Below are positions 35,283 to 48,433 of a stretch of DNA of 64,000 nucleotides, one piece after another (the first letter of the stretch is position 1; the number at the start of each line of letters is the position of its first letter). Source of the stretch: Hansfordia pulvinata (Eukaryota; Ascomycota; Sordariomycetes; Xylariales). Made by a program: the position numbers and the translations under genes. The DNA lies in assembly GCA_006538405.1 (NCBI GenBank), contig BJKQ01000023.1:186001-250000 (forward strand), in the 5' to 3' direction. The notes under the pieces are model-generated. The model had not been told where the DNA came from. It did no database searches and worked only from the letters and a program-made list of their open reading frames with translations.

Positions 35283-36347
35283 GATAGAAGTGTGTGTGAA
35301 AAGGTGTAGACCAATGTTTCGTGAGACTACTAATCAGCATTTGGTTTCCATGAAGCGAGTTATCGGAGCAATCTTGAAGGTTTTGAGATGAATTTATGGC
35401 TTTAAATCTGACTTGCGTATGAAATGGAACCGAATGAGCTCTTGTTTTCGGATTCTGCAAAATGGAGACGGGGCGAGACGAGGTCGAACGTAAGCCCAAG
35501 ACGGTGGTCTTTTACAGAATATTTGAATGGCCAAGTTTGTCCATAGCGGCGAAAGCGAAATACTTCAACCCCGCGTGCGGATATTGGCACCAGCGCATAT
35601 GGTATAGTTCTCATCATACCCATGTGCGCTTGGCACATCAGGCCACGAATTTGTTGTAGAAGCCGCTGGTATGCAACACATTGCCTTGGACAAATACGCT
35701 ACTGAATATGCTGGTCAATGCTCCAGGTTTGCAGCTATGTTCCTTCTCTAATCTAAGATGCTGAAGGGGCAGATAAGTTGTGCGGTCAGAAGCCACACGC
35801 GGGTGATGCGTCAGCTTCTTCGGGGATGCTCCGTGCCATACCTGACATTATTCCCTGCGGGACAGGATCCTCATCATCTGATTGGACAATGTCCTACTGG
35901 GGCTGCGAGATCAAGCTTCGGCAGGACGATCTCGGTTAGACGATCGGCTGACCGTCAAGTTCTAACCCTAAGTGGATAACCGCCGCGCGTGCAGCTTGCC
36001 AGGGAGATCTCTCCGTCCTGCATGAGCGGGTGGTTACGACTCTATGTGGTTGTGTAAAATTGCCTTTCCTACCTCGTATTCCCGGACCTATGGCAACATT
36101 CTGGACCACTCTGATATACCCGTTGTTGATTTAGCATGGGCTGGCATGCCCAGAACACGGTCAGTCGTTCTTAAAAGTCGAGGCTTGTTGGTTGAAGGAT
36201 ACCTCGCGTTTCGATGCGTACATCATTCAGCATAAATGTGCGGCTTGATTTATCGTTGGACCGTCATACGCATTCGTATTCTTCTTATCGTCTTGTACTG
36301 ATCACGGCATCTATACGTCAACGAACCGTGCCGCAACGATTCTCATC
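35283..36347. other. Intergenic between divergent genes
   Basis: This presumably holds the promoters of the family B gene (-) and the ankyrin gene (+). Small frames (35402-35659, 35758-35979, 36044-36235) have no motifs. The last 60 bp before 36348 are the likely leader (ATTCTCATCATG). Confidence 0.4.
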
Positions 36348-38572
36348 ATGACTTCCTCTCAACTTTTTCTTCAACTTCCATCTGAAATACTCATCATCAT
36401 CATTTTTGAGACCCCGCGCCCGGATGCTGTCCGCTTTATCAGCACTTGCAGACATGCCTTGACTTTCAAATCATACGTTTACAAAATCTTCGCCGACGAT
36501 TTGATCTGTTTAGCCGCCACTGCGAATCGAATTTCCTCCGTTGAGTACCTTCTCGGGATAGGTGCCAATCCAGCAGCTTCACTCAGAGGAGAATCGGCCT
36601 TGCAGAGAGCCTTGAACACTGAAAAGCGATTCGGTGCGCGATGCAAAGCTACGATGACTTCGCTTCTTCTGAGGTCGGGCGGCTTGAAGGGACATGAAAT
36701 TCGAGACATCTCGCTCCTCATCACAGCCACGAAGAGCAGATCTGCGGCTCTGGTCAAACTATTCGCTTCTGCGGAACACATCAACAAGGAGTGTCCCTCT
36801 GGACTCCGGCCGTTATCCTATTGCATTCCAACAAGAAGTCTCAACGTGATGAAAGTGCTCCTATCCATCCCCGGAGTCGAGCTGAATTACCATGATTCCA
36901 ACGGCTGCACACCATTAGGCCTTGCACTGGAGCGAGGGGCTGCCAATATGGTCAAAGCTCTCCTCAACGCAGGTGCCGATCCTAACATGGCTCACGGCAT
37001 GATGTCGCCCCTTGTCGTCGCTATCAAGAACGGCCACCCTTCAGCAGCTGTAGCCCTGCTACAGCAAGAGTCTATAGAGGTCAACTGTCTTGACCTACAT
37101 GGTCACTCCGCTCTGGAGCTCGCCGTGGCCAATTCCAGGATGGTCAGGGTCGTTCGCCATTTGATTTCTCACCAGGAGATCGATGTCAATCTCTCTAGTT
37201 CCGCTGGAGGAAACCCGCTGAAAGCAGCGGTGACCACCGGCAACTTGATGAGCCTCGACATACTTCTAGCACATCAAAATATTGATGTGAACATATTGGA
37301 CAAAGACTTCCGCACCCCCCTCCACGAGTCTATCAGGGCACTCCACTGTCGACCCAGCCAACACATCATTACGGAACGACTCCTCAGACATCCAGACATC
37401 AATGTGAACGCGAGAGACTGTCACGGCACGGCGGCCTTGCATGAGGCTGTTAGGTTGGGTGATTCGATCGCAGTCTCGCATTTGGCCAACTTTTCCGGGA
37501 TCGACCTCAACGAAGGGAACGCGTCTCAACAAACCCCTTTAATGTGCGCGATTAAATCGAATCATTCATCTATGGCAGAATACATCCTCGACAGACCCGA
37601 GGTCCGTGTGGACCTCCAAGACACACTCCACGAGACCGCCTTGTCTTATGCTGTGCGCTTTGGTCTTGACAGGATCGCCATCAAAATCCTTCATCTTTTG
37701 AAGGCTCAGCAGCGCGGCCAAATTTGGTCTTCGCAACGTGTCAACTCTTGGGACACCATCGCGACACTGATAGCCCGATATGGAAGGATTGAGGTAATGC
37801 ACAAGGTGGCTGAGATGGCGGTCAATGAATGGCATGCACCTAACCTCGGCAAAAGAATACCACTTCATATCGCGTATGAATGTGGACACGACGAGGTCTC
37901 GAGCTTCTTGTTGGAGAGGACTGACGTCGCTTCATTGGACTATTGTGACCAGCTCGAAATATTCCGTCAAGCAGCGCGACATGGTTCACGAACAACATTC
38001 TGCAGATTATTTCAGCGCCTGAGCCGCGCCTCGAACATCGATGCCTGTCGCAAACAACATCAAGTAGCTTTCCGAGAAGCGTCGAGTTACGGCAATGAGG
38101 AAGTACAAGGCTACTTGCTGAGTGGGGCTTGTGCACTCTTGCTTGCCGACGAGGACCTGGAAGAGGCACTTTTCCTGGCAGCTCAAAATGGACAAACCGG
38201 CTCTGTGTCATACCTTCTCAGCGTGGGAGCAAAAGGCACCTGTTTAGACGACTGGGGAAGGACGCCACTCTTAGAGCCATCGAGCGACGGCATCACGAGA
38301 CGATACTTGCATTTTTGAAAGATACCTCGGTTCTGATGGATATTCAGGACAACTATGGCAACACACCGCTCCATGTGGCAGCTTCAAAGGGTGGAGATAT
38401 TGCCTCCACCTTGCTTGTATTGCCTTACGTATTACCGCAACGGCTCAATCATGTGGGCGAGACTCCAATGCATTGGATGAGTGAGGACACGGAACAAAAT
38501 ATCATGGGCGCGCTACATCGATATGGTCCGCGAGAGCGAATGACTTACAACTCTCCAACCTATGGAAATTGA
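36348..38572 (+). pseudogene. F-box-like/ankyrin-repeat protein with one frameshift
   Basis: The first frame (36348-38318) gives 656 residues. Residues about 5-40 (LFLQLPSEILIIIIFE...) look like an F-box-like domain. Residues about 60-650 hold around a dozen ankyrin repeats, seen as TPL-x-A and ALL-x-A-GA-D-N-type cycles such as GCTPLGLALERGAANMVKAL. The frame then leaves the ankyrin pattern at 38266-38270 (GRTPLLEPSSDG), while the shifted frame to 38572 continues it (RAIERRHHETILAFL, DNYGNTPLHVAASKGG). A one-base deletion explains this. F-box/ankyrin proteins usually recruit targets to SCF ubiquitin ligases. The frameshifted product would lack only the last two or three repeats, so partial function is possible. 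A relic of the 3' end lies at 9.1 kb. Confidence 0.8.
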
Positions 38573-40094
38573 GGCTGAAGTTTCCCCTATTGCATTTTGC
38601 GTAAGAGGATATTCTACGATAGTTTCCCACGCACTACACCCATTCATTATTTAGATTATTGAGATAATCCGTAGTTCAATTTGAGTATGAACTTGCTTGA
38701 ATCGTGCCAGTATCTCTATGGTGAAGCAGCTAGTCATGATTTCCATCGCTTTCATGGCTGTTAGAAAGGAAGAAGGTGGAGCAGGCATTAAAGTGGAATT
38801 TGAGGTACTGTTCACAACTCCTCTAGAATTGCTGGCATCCCTCTATGCTGCATCCACTCAATAGTCAATAATGTTCCTGTATCCGCGTTGTGACTGGTGC
38901 CTGTTCGAAGGTAAATGCGTAATTGCGCACTTCTCTAATACCGATATCTGATGGAAAATCTGACTTTGTCCGGCGTTAAAGTGTCATATCTTTGTGTCGC
39001 AGTTTATCGCAAAAGCGAAGCATACTCTGGCTTAGGCGTTTGAGAGATGTGTTGCGAGGGAAAGGTGCAGTGGGACCTGGGGAGCGACCCAACCGAGGGT
39101 TTCAGATGTTTTTGTCTAGATTCAATGCCATACGCGCTAGAGCAAATCAGGTTGAATCTACCCGCCCGAAAGATTTAACGCTGTCTGGACTAGTCGCTAG
39201 ACACGGCAGTCAAAAGGGGGGTATTATGTGGAGATACAAAAACGTACCTTGCTGAATTATGTTTGAGGGGTTCTAATTAGCCTCAAGTACCCTTGGCGTC
39301 CGTCCCGAAACCAGCGGTAGAAGCAGTCGCGCGTTTGTGGCTATCGGTCACAAACATGCTCCTGTGTCCTACCCCATGAAAACAGGAATTGAAGACTTCC
39401 TGCTCAACTTTCTAGCTACGCTGTTTAACTGTGACCGTGGAAGCATTCGTATATTCACGATCTTGATTGTGAAAGTCGTCGGGCTCTACCGTAGATGAGC
39501 CACAACATTGTACGTCTGTCTTTAGTATGTGGCGTTAATGAGTCAGACGAAGACTTTCGAAGCATATCCTAACGGTGGGTGTCTGCCAGGGACGCATCTG
39601 CTGTTTTTGCAGATGACCCGCACACTACAGAAAGGTCCGCGTTCTGGGCAACCGCACATACTCCAGGATACATTTTACCTTGCGCCAGATAACGCGAGGG
39701 CAATCATGTTGAAATGCGAATTACTATAATGACACGTATCGCGGCTCCTGCAGGTCATGGCCACAGGACAGATGTGAGCCGCCATTGTACCCCTTGTGGT
39801 TCTCGCGGTTTGTACGGAATCAAATCCTTTGCATGTCCTATATTCGAACGCGTCCTTCCTTTTATCAAACAATTAGATTTATCTCGATGGTGATGTGTGC
39901 CTGGTTTCCGTTCCTGTTCGCCTTTTGCACGAATTCACTTTCCGCATATGAAGGCCCGTGGTGCAATCTCGTCATCTGAAAAACCTACAGCGACTAGACA
40001 GTGGTAAATCGTGACATATATGTGCGTCAATACCAGCAAGCAGATACTCGTAGCGATAGATGATCGATATGGCTGGTGACAAAATCCGATGAAA
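38573..40094. other. Gene-free spacer
   Basis: Short frames (38992-39255, 39529-39729, 39785-39979) carry no motif. Nothing else was seen. Confidence 0.45.
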
Positions 40095-40400
40095 ATGGGC
40101 TGCTACTGCCAAGCTTCGATACCTTGATTCAGCTGCCAAATTCTGTTGCCTGCTTCCTGCTTTGCTCTCTCTAGCACAGCTCTGCTTCGGGCAGGGCCCC
40201 ACTGATTCGCCGTATTCACTTTGCGGAAGGGTTCGCCTACCTCCCACGCGTCCCTAACGGTTGCCTGCCCAAACTTGCGAATCCTTCCCTGAGATGATCA
40301 TTTTGCTGTCCAAGTTGAATTCGTTTTCGTTTTGTAGCACCTGTGCACTAGACTCCGCGAGTCAGATTTCGCGCGTCGCATCCCGTGCGTTATACTCCTT
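40095..40400. repeat. Second copy of the 10.75 kb repeat
   Basis: It matches 10766-11040 in the same orientation over at least 200 bp: CTGCCAAGC, TACCTTGATT, AATTCTGTT, CCGTATT, TAACGGTTGCCT. Around 40345-40375 a single TAGACTCCG-like unit stands where the other copy has ten 14-bp units. The family has no coding content that I can see. Confidence 0.6.
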
Positions 40401-40680
40401 TTCTTGCGCCTCAGCTGTCATCGGGCTATGCTCGACTTCTTCGGGACGTAACACTCGGGTGTACTCGTATGCACATCTGAAATCTCGAGGAGCTCTAGAA
40501 ACAGCCACATTAGGTGGCCAAAAAGACGGGATAGATACAAATTTCACGTCAAATTGAAAGTTTCGTGTGATGAGATATTACTCGCCCGTAGAGCAATGAA
40601 TCATGATAACATAAATTGCGAGGTGACTAAAGCCAGCGAAATGAAAAATCCCGTGAACAAGATAGTACATTGGAGCATGC

Positions 40681-41890
40681 TCATTCCTCCATCCCAGAAT
40701 AGTGAAGAGTTCTCCTCAGTTCTTGTAAATTTTGGTCGCAACGCACTGCTTCCATTTCCTCCCATTGCTGAAAACCACAAATCAAACCTATCAATTCTAG
40801 AACACCAGTGATTTGCGTCTCGAGCTCCTTGGTTGTTGTGATTGTGTGGTTGAGCTGTCGAATTGCTTCGCAGATTGGTCCTATGCCAGTGAACGACGAA
40901 GGCATTGCTAAAGCTCTCTGTTTGTAAGCCTCCAAGTCTTCGTCGCTCTCGCAGATGTTACTATCGCGAAAAACTGTCTCTGAGATTAGACGGGAGCCCC
41001 TGCGAAGAAGATCAAGTTGATCGTCGAACTTTCTTTTCGAGACAGCACCACCGGAGTCCATAAGAGTTCGCGAAAGACGACAAAGCTGACGAGCCCGAAA
41101 GAAGATTTCGTAATGAATAACGAGGTATTCATGTTCGATCATTCTCTCGACGAGGTCCTTCTTATGAAGTATCCAAGTGCTGTATGCGATCAGATGGCTC
41201 TGGGAGAACGAGAATGGCTTAGAGTGCTTGGTGAAGACTTCCAAAGCTAGAAGTGCCGGAGTGTTGCTGTTAAATAAGCCAGCTGCGAATATGTTCTGGC
41301 AAAAGTGATGAAAGCCGACGAAAGATGCGCTTGATTTTCTGTCACCTTGAAGAGGGAAAGGGAAATGAACCGAGTAGCAGAAGTCATCCACGGCTGTGTT
41401 GACGTCCTGAACAGTAAAACAAAAACCATTCCTTGAGTTAAATGCCTCGTCGAATAGAAAGCGTATGAAAGATGTGATCTTGTTCATTTTAAGCTCGCCG
41501 ATGTTTGAGTAAGCGGCATCCGGGTGACAGTACTTGGTATAGAGGCGAATGAGATGCCGTAGCCAAGTGTGAAACAGGTGTTTCGTTCTTTGAAATCCTT
41601 CCTCGGGCGTGATGGACCTGTTCTCTGGTGATTGTGTTAGGTGACAAAAAAGAAACGAGGCGAATTACTTACTTACCCAGCACGGGTAGAAGAGTCAGTC
41701 GCCGCCCCAACTTGCGTCGAAAGCTGCTTGGAGGACCTGTTGACAAAGTGTGTGAAGTGAATAAATCACGGTCTGTGTCATCGTTGACGTAATGTTTGAA
41801 AAGACTCAAAAGATGTCTGTAAATGAGTGAGTCGGGATAGTGAGGGATGAAACCCTCGAAGTCATGTCCCACCCGATCAAAATGTGCCAT
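40681..41890 (-). CDS. Hypothetical helical protein, two exons, about 385 aa
   Basis: I do not recognise it. Exon 1 is 41890-41677 and exon 2 is 41624-40681. The 52-nt intron (donor GTAAGT, branch CTAAC, acceptor CCAG) fits the frame exactly. The start MAHFDRVGHDFEGF is the first ATG of the frame. The protein is rich in aromatic and charged residues with no signal peptide or transmembrane span. Visible landmarks: HLFHTWLRHLIRLYTKY (about residue 85), HHFCQNIFAAGLFNS, HEYLVIHYEIFFRARQLCRL and a C-terminal helical region ending TLHYSGMEE. It is probably globular and alpha-helical. No neighbour suggests a pathway. It appears intact. Confidence 0.6.
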
Positions 41891-44800
41891 GTTTGACCCA
41901 GACTAGCAAGAGGGCGAGAAGCATGGCAAAAAAAGGGATGCAGATACCTCAATGAGTCTCGAGGAGCGGAACAGAAAAACAATGGATGGTTGTAGCTGTA
42001 ATGCATGATATGCTCGATGACAAGCCGAGGATACCTTTGCTTTTATGTGGCAGGCTCTCCATCCCACTCTGGGGAGCAGGGACGTGCACTATAGCCTGGA
42101 AGTACAGGCCAGACCGACAGTTGGCGTATTCCGACCGTTCAGTCACGGGAGTTACAGTGAGCAGTGATAATGTGTAACCAACAGATTTCCCGACCGTGCT
42201 TGGCAAGAAGACGCCTCGGTCAGTGGGGAATAAAGCTTGGAATACCTCCTGCAAGTATAAATGACTTTACCCACTCCCTGCTTGCCGCACCAATAGCTCT
42301 CCGTAATTGTGGCGCTGATTATCAGAGTGCACATGAAAGTGGATATCCACCCTTTACCTCACCGGTTTGCTTGGTTGTTTAGTAGGGATTGATTATGAGG
42401 CCTTGCGGCCCCCATGCTGCGAGATAAGTACTTACAATCACCGTGGGTAGATGGACTAATTACAACAGCGAGGCGTATTATCCTTGTCTAAGCTCCTCCT
42501 GGAACGGCCTCTACAAAGCACACGTGTCAGCGGAGGTGCTCGGAATGGACCAATCTCGGTTATCACCTTTCGTACTCAAAGCTCAAAAGCAGGATTAAGA
42601 TCTCATCAGATCGACATCAACGGTACACCTTTCTTGGCCGGCTCGGAGGCCATCCGAGTACCCGCTTTCGCTCCTATGCGCCACCTGTCTGGCCGCTTTA
42701 CCACCAGGAGATGGTCTCCATTGATAACACGGGCTGATTCGATTGTTCCAGATTTGGTCCTTTTCCCCACTTGAATCGATATCGAGTGTGTGGGGGGCTA
42801 TATACTCGTGACGTGGGCTGCATTTGCACTTCTGCAAGGCTGTCTCAGCTGGGACGGGGCCGTTTCTGCGGCCACATGACCTGAGATTGATCGGGTCAGG
42901 TCCTGCAGACGAATGATAAGACACACGATATTATACCATCGTCGCTCCAGATATTTGATCATGTATCTGCTCGTTGCGAAAAGCCAAGCTGAAAACATTG
43001 ATCTGCGGAAAGTATCGTCCCTGGATTGCTCATCCATGTCCATTCTCGCCACCTCCGTGCCGATTGCGACACAGCAACTGGGTGAGATCTATTTAGCTAT
43101 CGCAGAGGCAATCGAACCATGCAGAGATAATTTCCATCTGTAGCGCGTCTGATTTTTAGTGCAAGATTAAGCAGCTCATGTCTACGGAGAAGGGGTTTCA
43201 AGATGACGAGTGCAAAGTGAGACGAGCCATTTGAGTATAGAAAGCTCGTTTTAGTGGTATACCTCTATTTCTGAGCAAAACTTCCTATTTGCGCACTAGG
43301 ATCGATACCTGTTACCGTATGACCAGCGAAACATATCAGATGGATGAACTACTTTCGTAAATCACTTGGATTTTCACCCTTGTTAGCCGTTGAAGCACTT
43401 CATATCTAAGCTTGTGGACTTTGTGCCTCGGTTCTTCTATGCAGAAGTTGCTGTCAACCGTGATGTTAGGATTCACCATGCTGTCTGCTCCCTGATGTCG
43501 AGAGAGTGTATTATTTGAATTATCACAGCTAAAGTATTGCCTGTCGAGCTTGATACCGTTTACTTGGATTCCGCAGCCTCGAAGGGAAAAGACGAGTTCA
43601 TGCTACATATTGGGAATGTATGTGGGCTACGTGAATATATATGAGCTGCTTGGCATTGCTTGCACGTCGTCTCGAACTAATTCGGAATGGGATATATTCT
43701 ATTGAATTTCACACAACTCCGACACCATCAGACCGATGTTAAAGAATGATCCCCTTGAATCCGACCCTCGGACTGGAGTCATCATCTACGCTTGTCTTGC
43801 TGCGGTTCCCGGGCACTAATCTTCTAGTTGCGAGAGTGGCGCCTACTTCAATATAACTTACATCTGAATGAAGAAATTTATGCTCCATCCAGATCGTGAC
43901 CAAGGCTCGCGAAGAGGAGATCATAGCAAATGGAATAACCTACTAGAAACACGAATACTATAGAAGGTTTAGAGCAAGCAATACTTCGACTCGGTCTCAT
44001 TGATCTGCGGCTTCGTTTGACAAACACCAGTCAAGAGGAAGGCAATCTATACCATTGGCCTTACCGGCCTGTTACCTTGGATGATACGCAACGCCAAGAT
44101 GACAAGAACCATCTTTGGCACAAATCCCATCCATCATGTCCACAATCAAGCATGGCAAGGGGTATCAGTCAAATCAATGAAGACGAATCAACTTTTGCTT
44201 CTGGAGGTCTAGAAATCAATCTTTTCTTCTTTCAAACGTAAACGACCTCGACTGGCCCTGAAACAAAAGAACCGGAGCGAAAGTCATGCCCGGAACCAGA
44301 CGCATTCCATTCGCCATCAAGCTGGCTAAAGAGCCAAAGTACACACGTATTTTATCATCTCAAAAAATGCAGACAAGACGAAAAGGCTTCGAGTAACTGT
44401 TACAATGCGTATTTGATGCTGAGTTTGCTATGAAAAGGCAAACACTGTAAAAACCTCACTACCAATGATATTTGTGAAATCTGCGGTGGCGTTGGCGATG
44501 CAAAGTTTGCTTTTATAGGAAAGACGTGTACCTCTGATCGGGCAAAACCGAAGCCAAATTGATTGCCTTAAATCGGCCTGAGATTGACCATTTGTGCCGT
44601 ATGTCCGGAAGTTCCGTATCTTCCCATGCAGAGGGGCTGCTGCTTCCGGAGGGAAGGACGGTGTAGATTCTCATCATCCTAGACAGGCATGTCAAAGAAT
44701 GGGCTCAATGAAATTCAAATTGAGTCCAGCGATTGATTTACTTGACCACTGAATAATGGTGCGTATTTGACTAACAATAATCTGGACTGACCTCCAAATA

Positions 44801-45087
44801 GGCCTCCACACGGCCCTCCAGACTGTGAACAAATAGACACCACAGAAAACCTATCGACAAAAACTTCAGATACTGATATGAAGACAGAAGAGTCATTATC
44901 CCCGCACACAACTGGATCACTTTGACCACCGATGGGGAAGACCATCAATGCGATAATCCTGCCAAGGCGCCTGGGAACTCAAGGCATGTCCAGCCACAGT
45001 GGCTCAATCGCGGCATCCAGCTGCATTGGCATGGTGCGTGGCGTCGGAGGTACGGATGACTCAAATGGCTTTTTATCCTCTCGTCAG
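41891..45087. other. Long gene-poor stretch
   Basis: Only frames below about 110 codons occur (42484-42774, 42595-42924, 44017-44241, 44932-45247), none with a motif, signal peptide or convincing splice partner. I see no repeat of note. Confidence 0.4.
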
Positions 45088-45420
45088 TCATTCTTCAGGT
45101 ATTATAAGCATCGGATGTTCAAGAGCGCAGCCTGGATCATATACCTCGGTCCTGGTCTCTTTTTCAGGTCGCCTGGAGGAGGCTAAGGTAGGTACCAGAT
45201 CCTCGAGAACTTCAAGCCTTCTCTTGAGGCGATTTATTTCTTCGTAGAGCGACGCGGTAGACTTCTGCGCTTCGGTAAAAACCATGCGCCAGTAAATGCT
45301 GTTGGATCGATAGAACTCAGCCATAGCTGGTGCATCATCAGCTCGGACAAGCTCACAAGTCCAGGTCGTAGGGAACCTTGGATCACAGCTGCTAAGTCTC
45401 TTTGGAGATGAATCAGGCAT
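45088..45420 (-). CDS. Small hypothetical protein with a coiled coil, 110 aa
   Basis: An ATG at 45420 opens MPDSSPKRLSS. The middle part (SLYEEINRLKRRLEVLEDLV, about residues 61-80) has a heptad pattern of leucines, a short coiled coil. The frame is also open upstream to 45504. There is no basic region in the right place for a bZIP factor. The end (ALEHPMLIIPEE) may be followed by another exon. The function is unknown and the frame could be fortuitous. Confidence 0.35.
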   Translation of the reverse strand: MPDSSPKRLSSCDPRFPTTWTCELVRADDAPAMAEFYRSNSIYWRMVFTEAQKSTASLYEEINRLKRRLEVLEDLVPTLASSRRPEKETRTEVYDPGCALEHPMLIIPEE

Positions 45421-47018
45421 TGTGAAGAAGTGAAAGGCGAAATGAAAGGTTTCAAAATTTGGACAGTCTGGGGAAAATCCTGTTTTGAGTACACAAGGAA
45501 ACAAATTAACGGTATTGCCAGCACCCTTTTGTATGCCTCGCAGTGGAATGTCATCACGCTAGATTCATATGAGGGATAATCCAGGGCCTGGCCCGAGGCA
45601 TTATGTTGCTTGAACAACAGTCTTCCGATACGAACCCATTAACAGGAACTTGAATGCGGGTAAGGGTCGTCGCTATCGTTCGGGTAGTAGTGATGGTGGA
45701 TTTGAGGAACATAAAAGCCCCTCACTTGGAAGTGACTAGATGTGCATTAGCATATGCAGTGTGCAGGGGCACTATGTGGCTGCCAAGCGCAGATTGAAAA
45801 TCCATTTAAGGTCTTCAAACGGATTGTGTGCGGGAACACTGTACATTGTTTATCGCCTGCCTCGGTCGGGGTGCGTGTGATGTAAGGAGGATAGTCCCCG
45901 AGTTATCAAAATTGCCCTTTTCACACTTGACGTATGCCCTCCCTAAAGAAAAGATTCGGGCATCAGCCTTCTATGCTTCTTAAATGTTATTCGAGCATGT
46001 GATCTGATTAGTTCCAGTGTATTTCGTCTTCCTTAGAAGCTAAATGTGAATCTCCTCTCCGTGAAGTGCGTTCGGCTGACGATACGTCAAAAGCCTCATT
46101 AGAAGGTGAGCTTCCCAGGGTTGGCAGACTTGTGCGGATGGTACCACCACATATTCCAATTGATAAGAAATATATGACCTTGAGGAACCCGAATCAGACA
46201 AGCGTATGGTTGCAGCGCATTGAGAGAGGTCTGGGTCATGAATTATGGTACAGAGTTAGTACCGTGCGAGTGTGACTAAACCAATATTGAACGCAAGAGG
46301 TAAGAATGTTAGCTGCACCGGCTTCAACATTAATAGGGTCCTTCATGCAAAACTCAGCACACATGTCCATAGCGGCAGCCAAGACGGTGGCCACATGCAA
46401 CGTATTCACAGCTGGAGGATCTCATTGGTGCGATTTCCATGTTTGACTAGAATAAGCGCAGTATACCCAAAAGGGTGACAATACGGGTAGGAAATTTGGC
46501 CTCCAAAAAGAGTCGTACCCAGGGTCCCTTGATCAGTAGAATCCGGGAGGTATACTATCACTAAATATGGACTGGAAAGGGAAAATGGGCAGAGAGACTA
46601 CACGTCACACCTAAAACCACGAAGCCTTCGTCAAGGGGCCTCAAGTTTTCGGGTGAGAATCACGTTGTGATCTTTGCTTAAAAACGCGGCAAGGTCAACC
46701 TGAGCTTCGACATGGGTGTCATATTGGCCTAGGCCCGTCTCAAATGTTCGATCTCGTATCTGAGGAGCCCCCACTGTGATGAGGTTGAGAACGCAGGGTT
46801 TTGATTCGGGAAACTGCAAGCGGTAGGACAGGGCTGCAACGCCATGTCGAAGAGTTGGCGCTAAAGCCAACATACGTAGGCCCGTCCAAATGTGGACCAA
46901 CAGCAAGAACCTCCGAGTATATATCCAAGAAACTTCTACAGGAAACGGTAACGTGGCAGACGGCTAGATTCGTCCTACATCGATACCCTCCTACCAAGAC
47001 GACAATCGTACCACCATC
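45421..47018. other. No gene supported
   Basis: Frames at 46066-46275 and 46272-46478 are small and without motifs. The 289-codon minus frame 46740-47609 is antisense to the gene at 47019 and is rejected. Confidence 0.4.
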
Positions 47019-47472
47019 ATGGAAAACATCGACTTGAAGCTTGATGACTTCAATATGTCCACAGAGGACTGGCTCCAATACCTCGGAGGGGCCGAATCGG
47101 GGGTCGGGCTTCCCGGATCGCAAGGAAGAATGCCGACGCCCCCTCTGGTATCCGACGCGGATTTCCTTTTCGGAAACCCTGGAAACATATATCCTCCTGC
47201 GAATGGAGAGATGCAAGCGTGAGTAATCCCTGTGCCACATCGCTTCTCGCCGTAACTGATACAAGGCACCAAGACACATGGCTATGATTCTTTCTCGGCT
47301 CCAGACAATCGAGGCTATTGGTGCCCGGGTAGAAAAAACAATCGACTCTGTCAAGGTGGGCCTCCGCGATTTCGCTAACGACCTGGTCGGAGTCCTCCGA
47401 CGTGGCGGTTTGCTGGAGGATCCGGAGATCGTCCATGACGAGGAGCAAGGAGTGTCGGCCCGGGTCACGTGA
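47019..47472 (+). CDS. Hypothetical protein, two exons, about 132 aa
   Basis: Unrecognised. Exon 1 is 47019-47218 and exon 2 is 47274-47472; the 55-nt intron has donor GTGAGT, branch AACTGAT and acceptor CCAAG. The start context CCATCATGG is good. The N-terminal half is acidic and Gly/Pro-rich, probably disordered (STEDWLQYLGGAESG). The second exon gives a helical segment (ILSRLQTIEAIGARVEKTI) that may pair as a coiled coil. A donor-like GTGAGG directly after the last codons could mean a further exon. The same-strand neighbour at 47718 also encodes a disordered plus coiled-coil protein, so the two may be one gene or a functional pair. Confidence 0.4.
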
Positions 47473-47717
47473 GGAGCGATGGACGCACGCAGTTTGTGGA
47501 TCTCTTGGGCCCCACAGGCCCATTTTCGACACCCCAGTTCCCGTTTTCCGCTTTCTGCAGGACACAGAGCAGACTGTCGTCTGGCTATCACTATAACTAG
47601 ATTGGTCACCCAGTATCATATGCAGTAGTATCAGCCAGCTTCGTTAAGGACATTCGCTTCATTCCTCTTTCAATCTCGAGTGGATTCACTCTTTCCTTCC
47701 CCACATCACCCGCGTCT

Positions 47718-48433
47718 ATGATCATGAAGTCATTCGGCAAGCCACTTCCGGACGTGCCGCGCAAATTGCAACATGTGCAGTCCGTGTCACCCCCAAGCTC
47801 GGTTTCCTCCTGCGAGGAGTTGTCTTCAGGGTCTGATCCCAGCTCAAACCGCCTACAGCGAGTTCGCTTTGGAGACAAGCCGTACGAAACAAGGTTTTTC
47901 TTGCCTCCAATGGAAAGTGACGGGGACGACGGCAGCAGCCAAGATGAACGCCCGCGTCTAGCGTCCGAGTCGGGGGGACCCGCCCATGACGCCAAACCAG
48001 CCCGCGCTTATCTCACCGAGAAGGCTTGCTCGAGAAGCGAGCTAACCAACTCGAGCGAGAGAACCGGGAGTTGCACAGACGCCTCCAGGAGGGAGAGTCG
48101 CGAATACAAGCAGTCGCCGGCCTAGAAGAGAAATTCGTCGCTTTGCAGGCAGTAAACGAGCAGTGCGAGCACAAAATCAGCCAGCAAGACCAATTAATAG
48201 CGAATATTGCCAACACAGTCAGCCAAACCTTCAAGGACTATCAAAGGGCCGTCGAGGAAGGGGTTCACCAGGGAGGCCACCAGGTAGATCACGGAGGCCA
48301 TCAGGGAATGCAAGAGGGACATCGTGGGGGACACCAGAGACGCACCCCGGCCGCATACGGTGCACCATATCACCCGAGTCAAGCAAGTCAATTTGATGCG
48401 GATAGTGATAGCGATACGGTTTCCGACTTCTAG
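47718..48433 (+). CDS. Disordered/coiled-coil protein, frame change near 48.0 kb
   Basis: An ATG at 47718 follows a pyrimidine-rich leader. The first frame gives a Ser/Asp-rich disordered region (VSPPSSVSSCEELSSGSD). From about 48002 a second frame carries a clear coiled coil (EKRANQLERENRELHRRLQ, then EEKFVALQAVNEQCEHKI) and a Gly/His-rich tail (HQGGHQVDHGGHQ) ending DSDTVSDF. The frames join either by a 38-nt intron 47963-48000 (GTCCGA donor, CCAG acceptor, frame-keeping but short and weak) or by a frameshift. The Gly-His repeats might bind metal ions. No family is recognised. Confidence 0.4.

Noticed and set aside
45088..45420. bZIP transcription factor
   Set aside because: There is a short leucine heptad but no basic region of the bZIP type directly before it.
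46740..47609. 289-codon minus-strand frame
   Set aside because: It is antisense to the spliced gene at 47019-47472, which has a good start context and splice signals, and it contains no domain.
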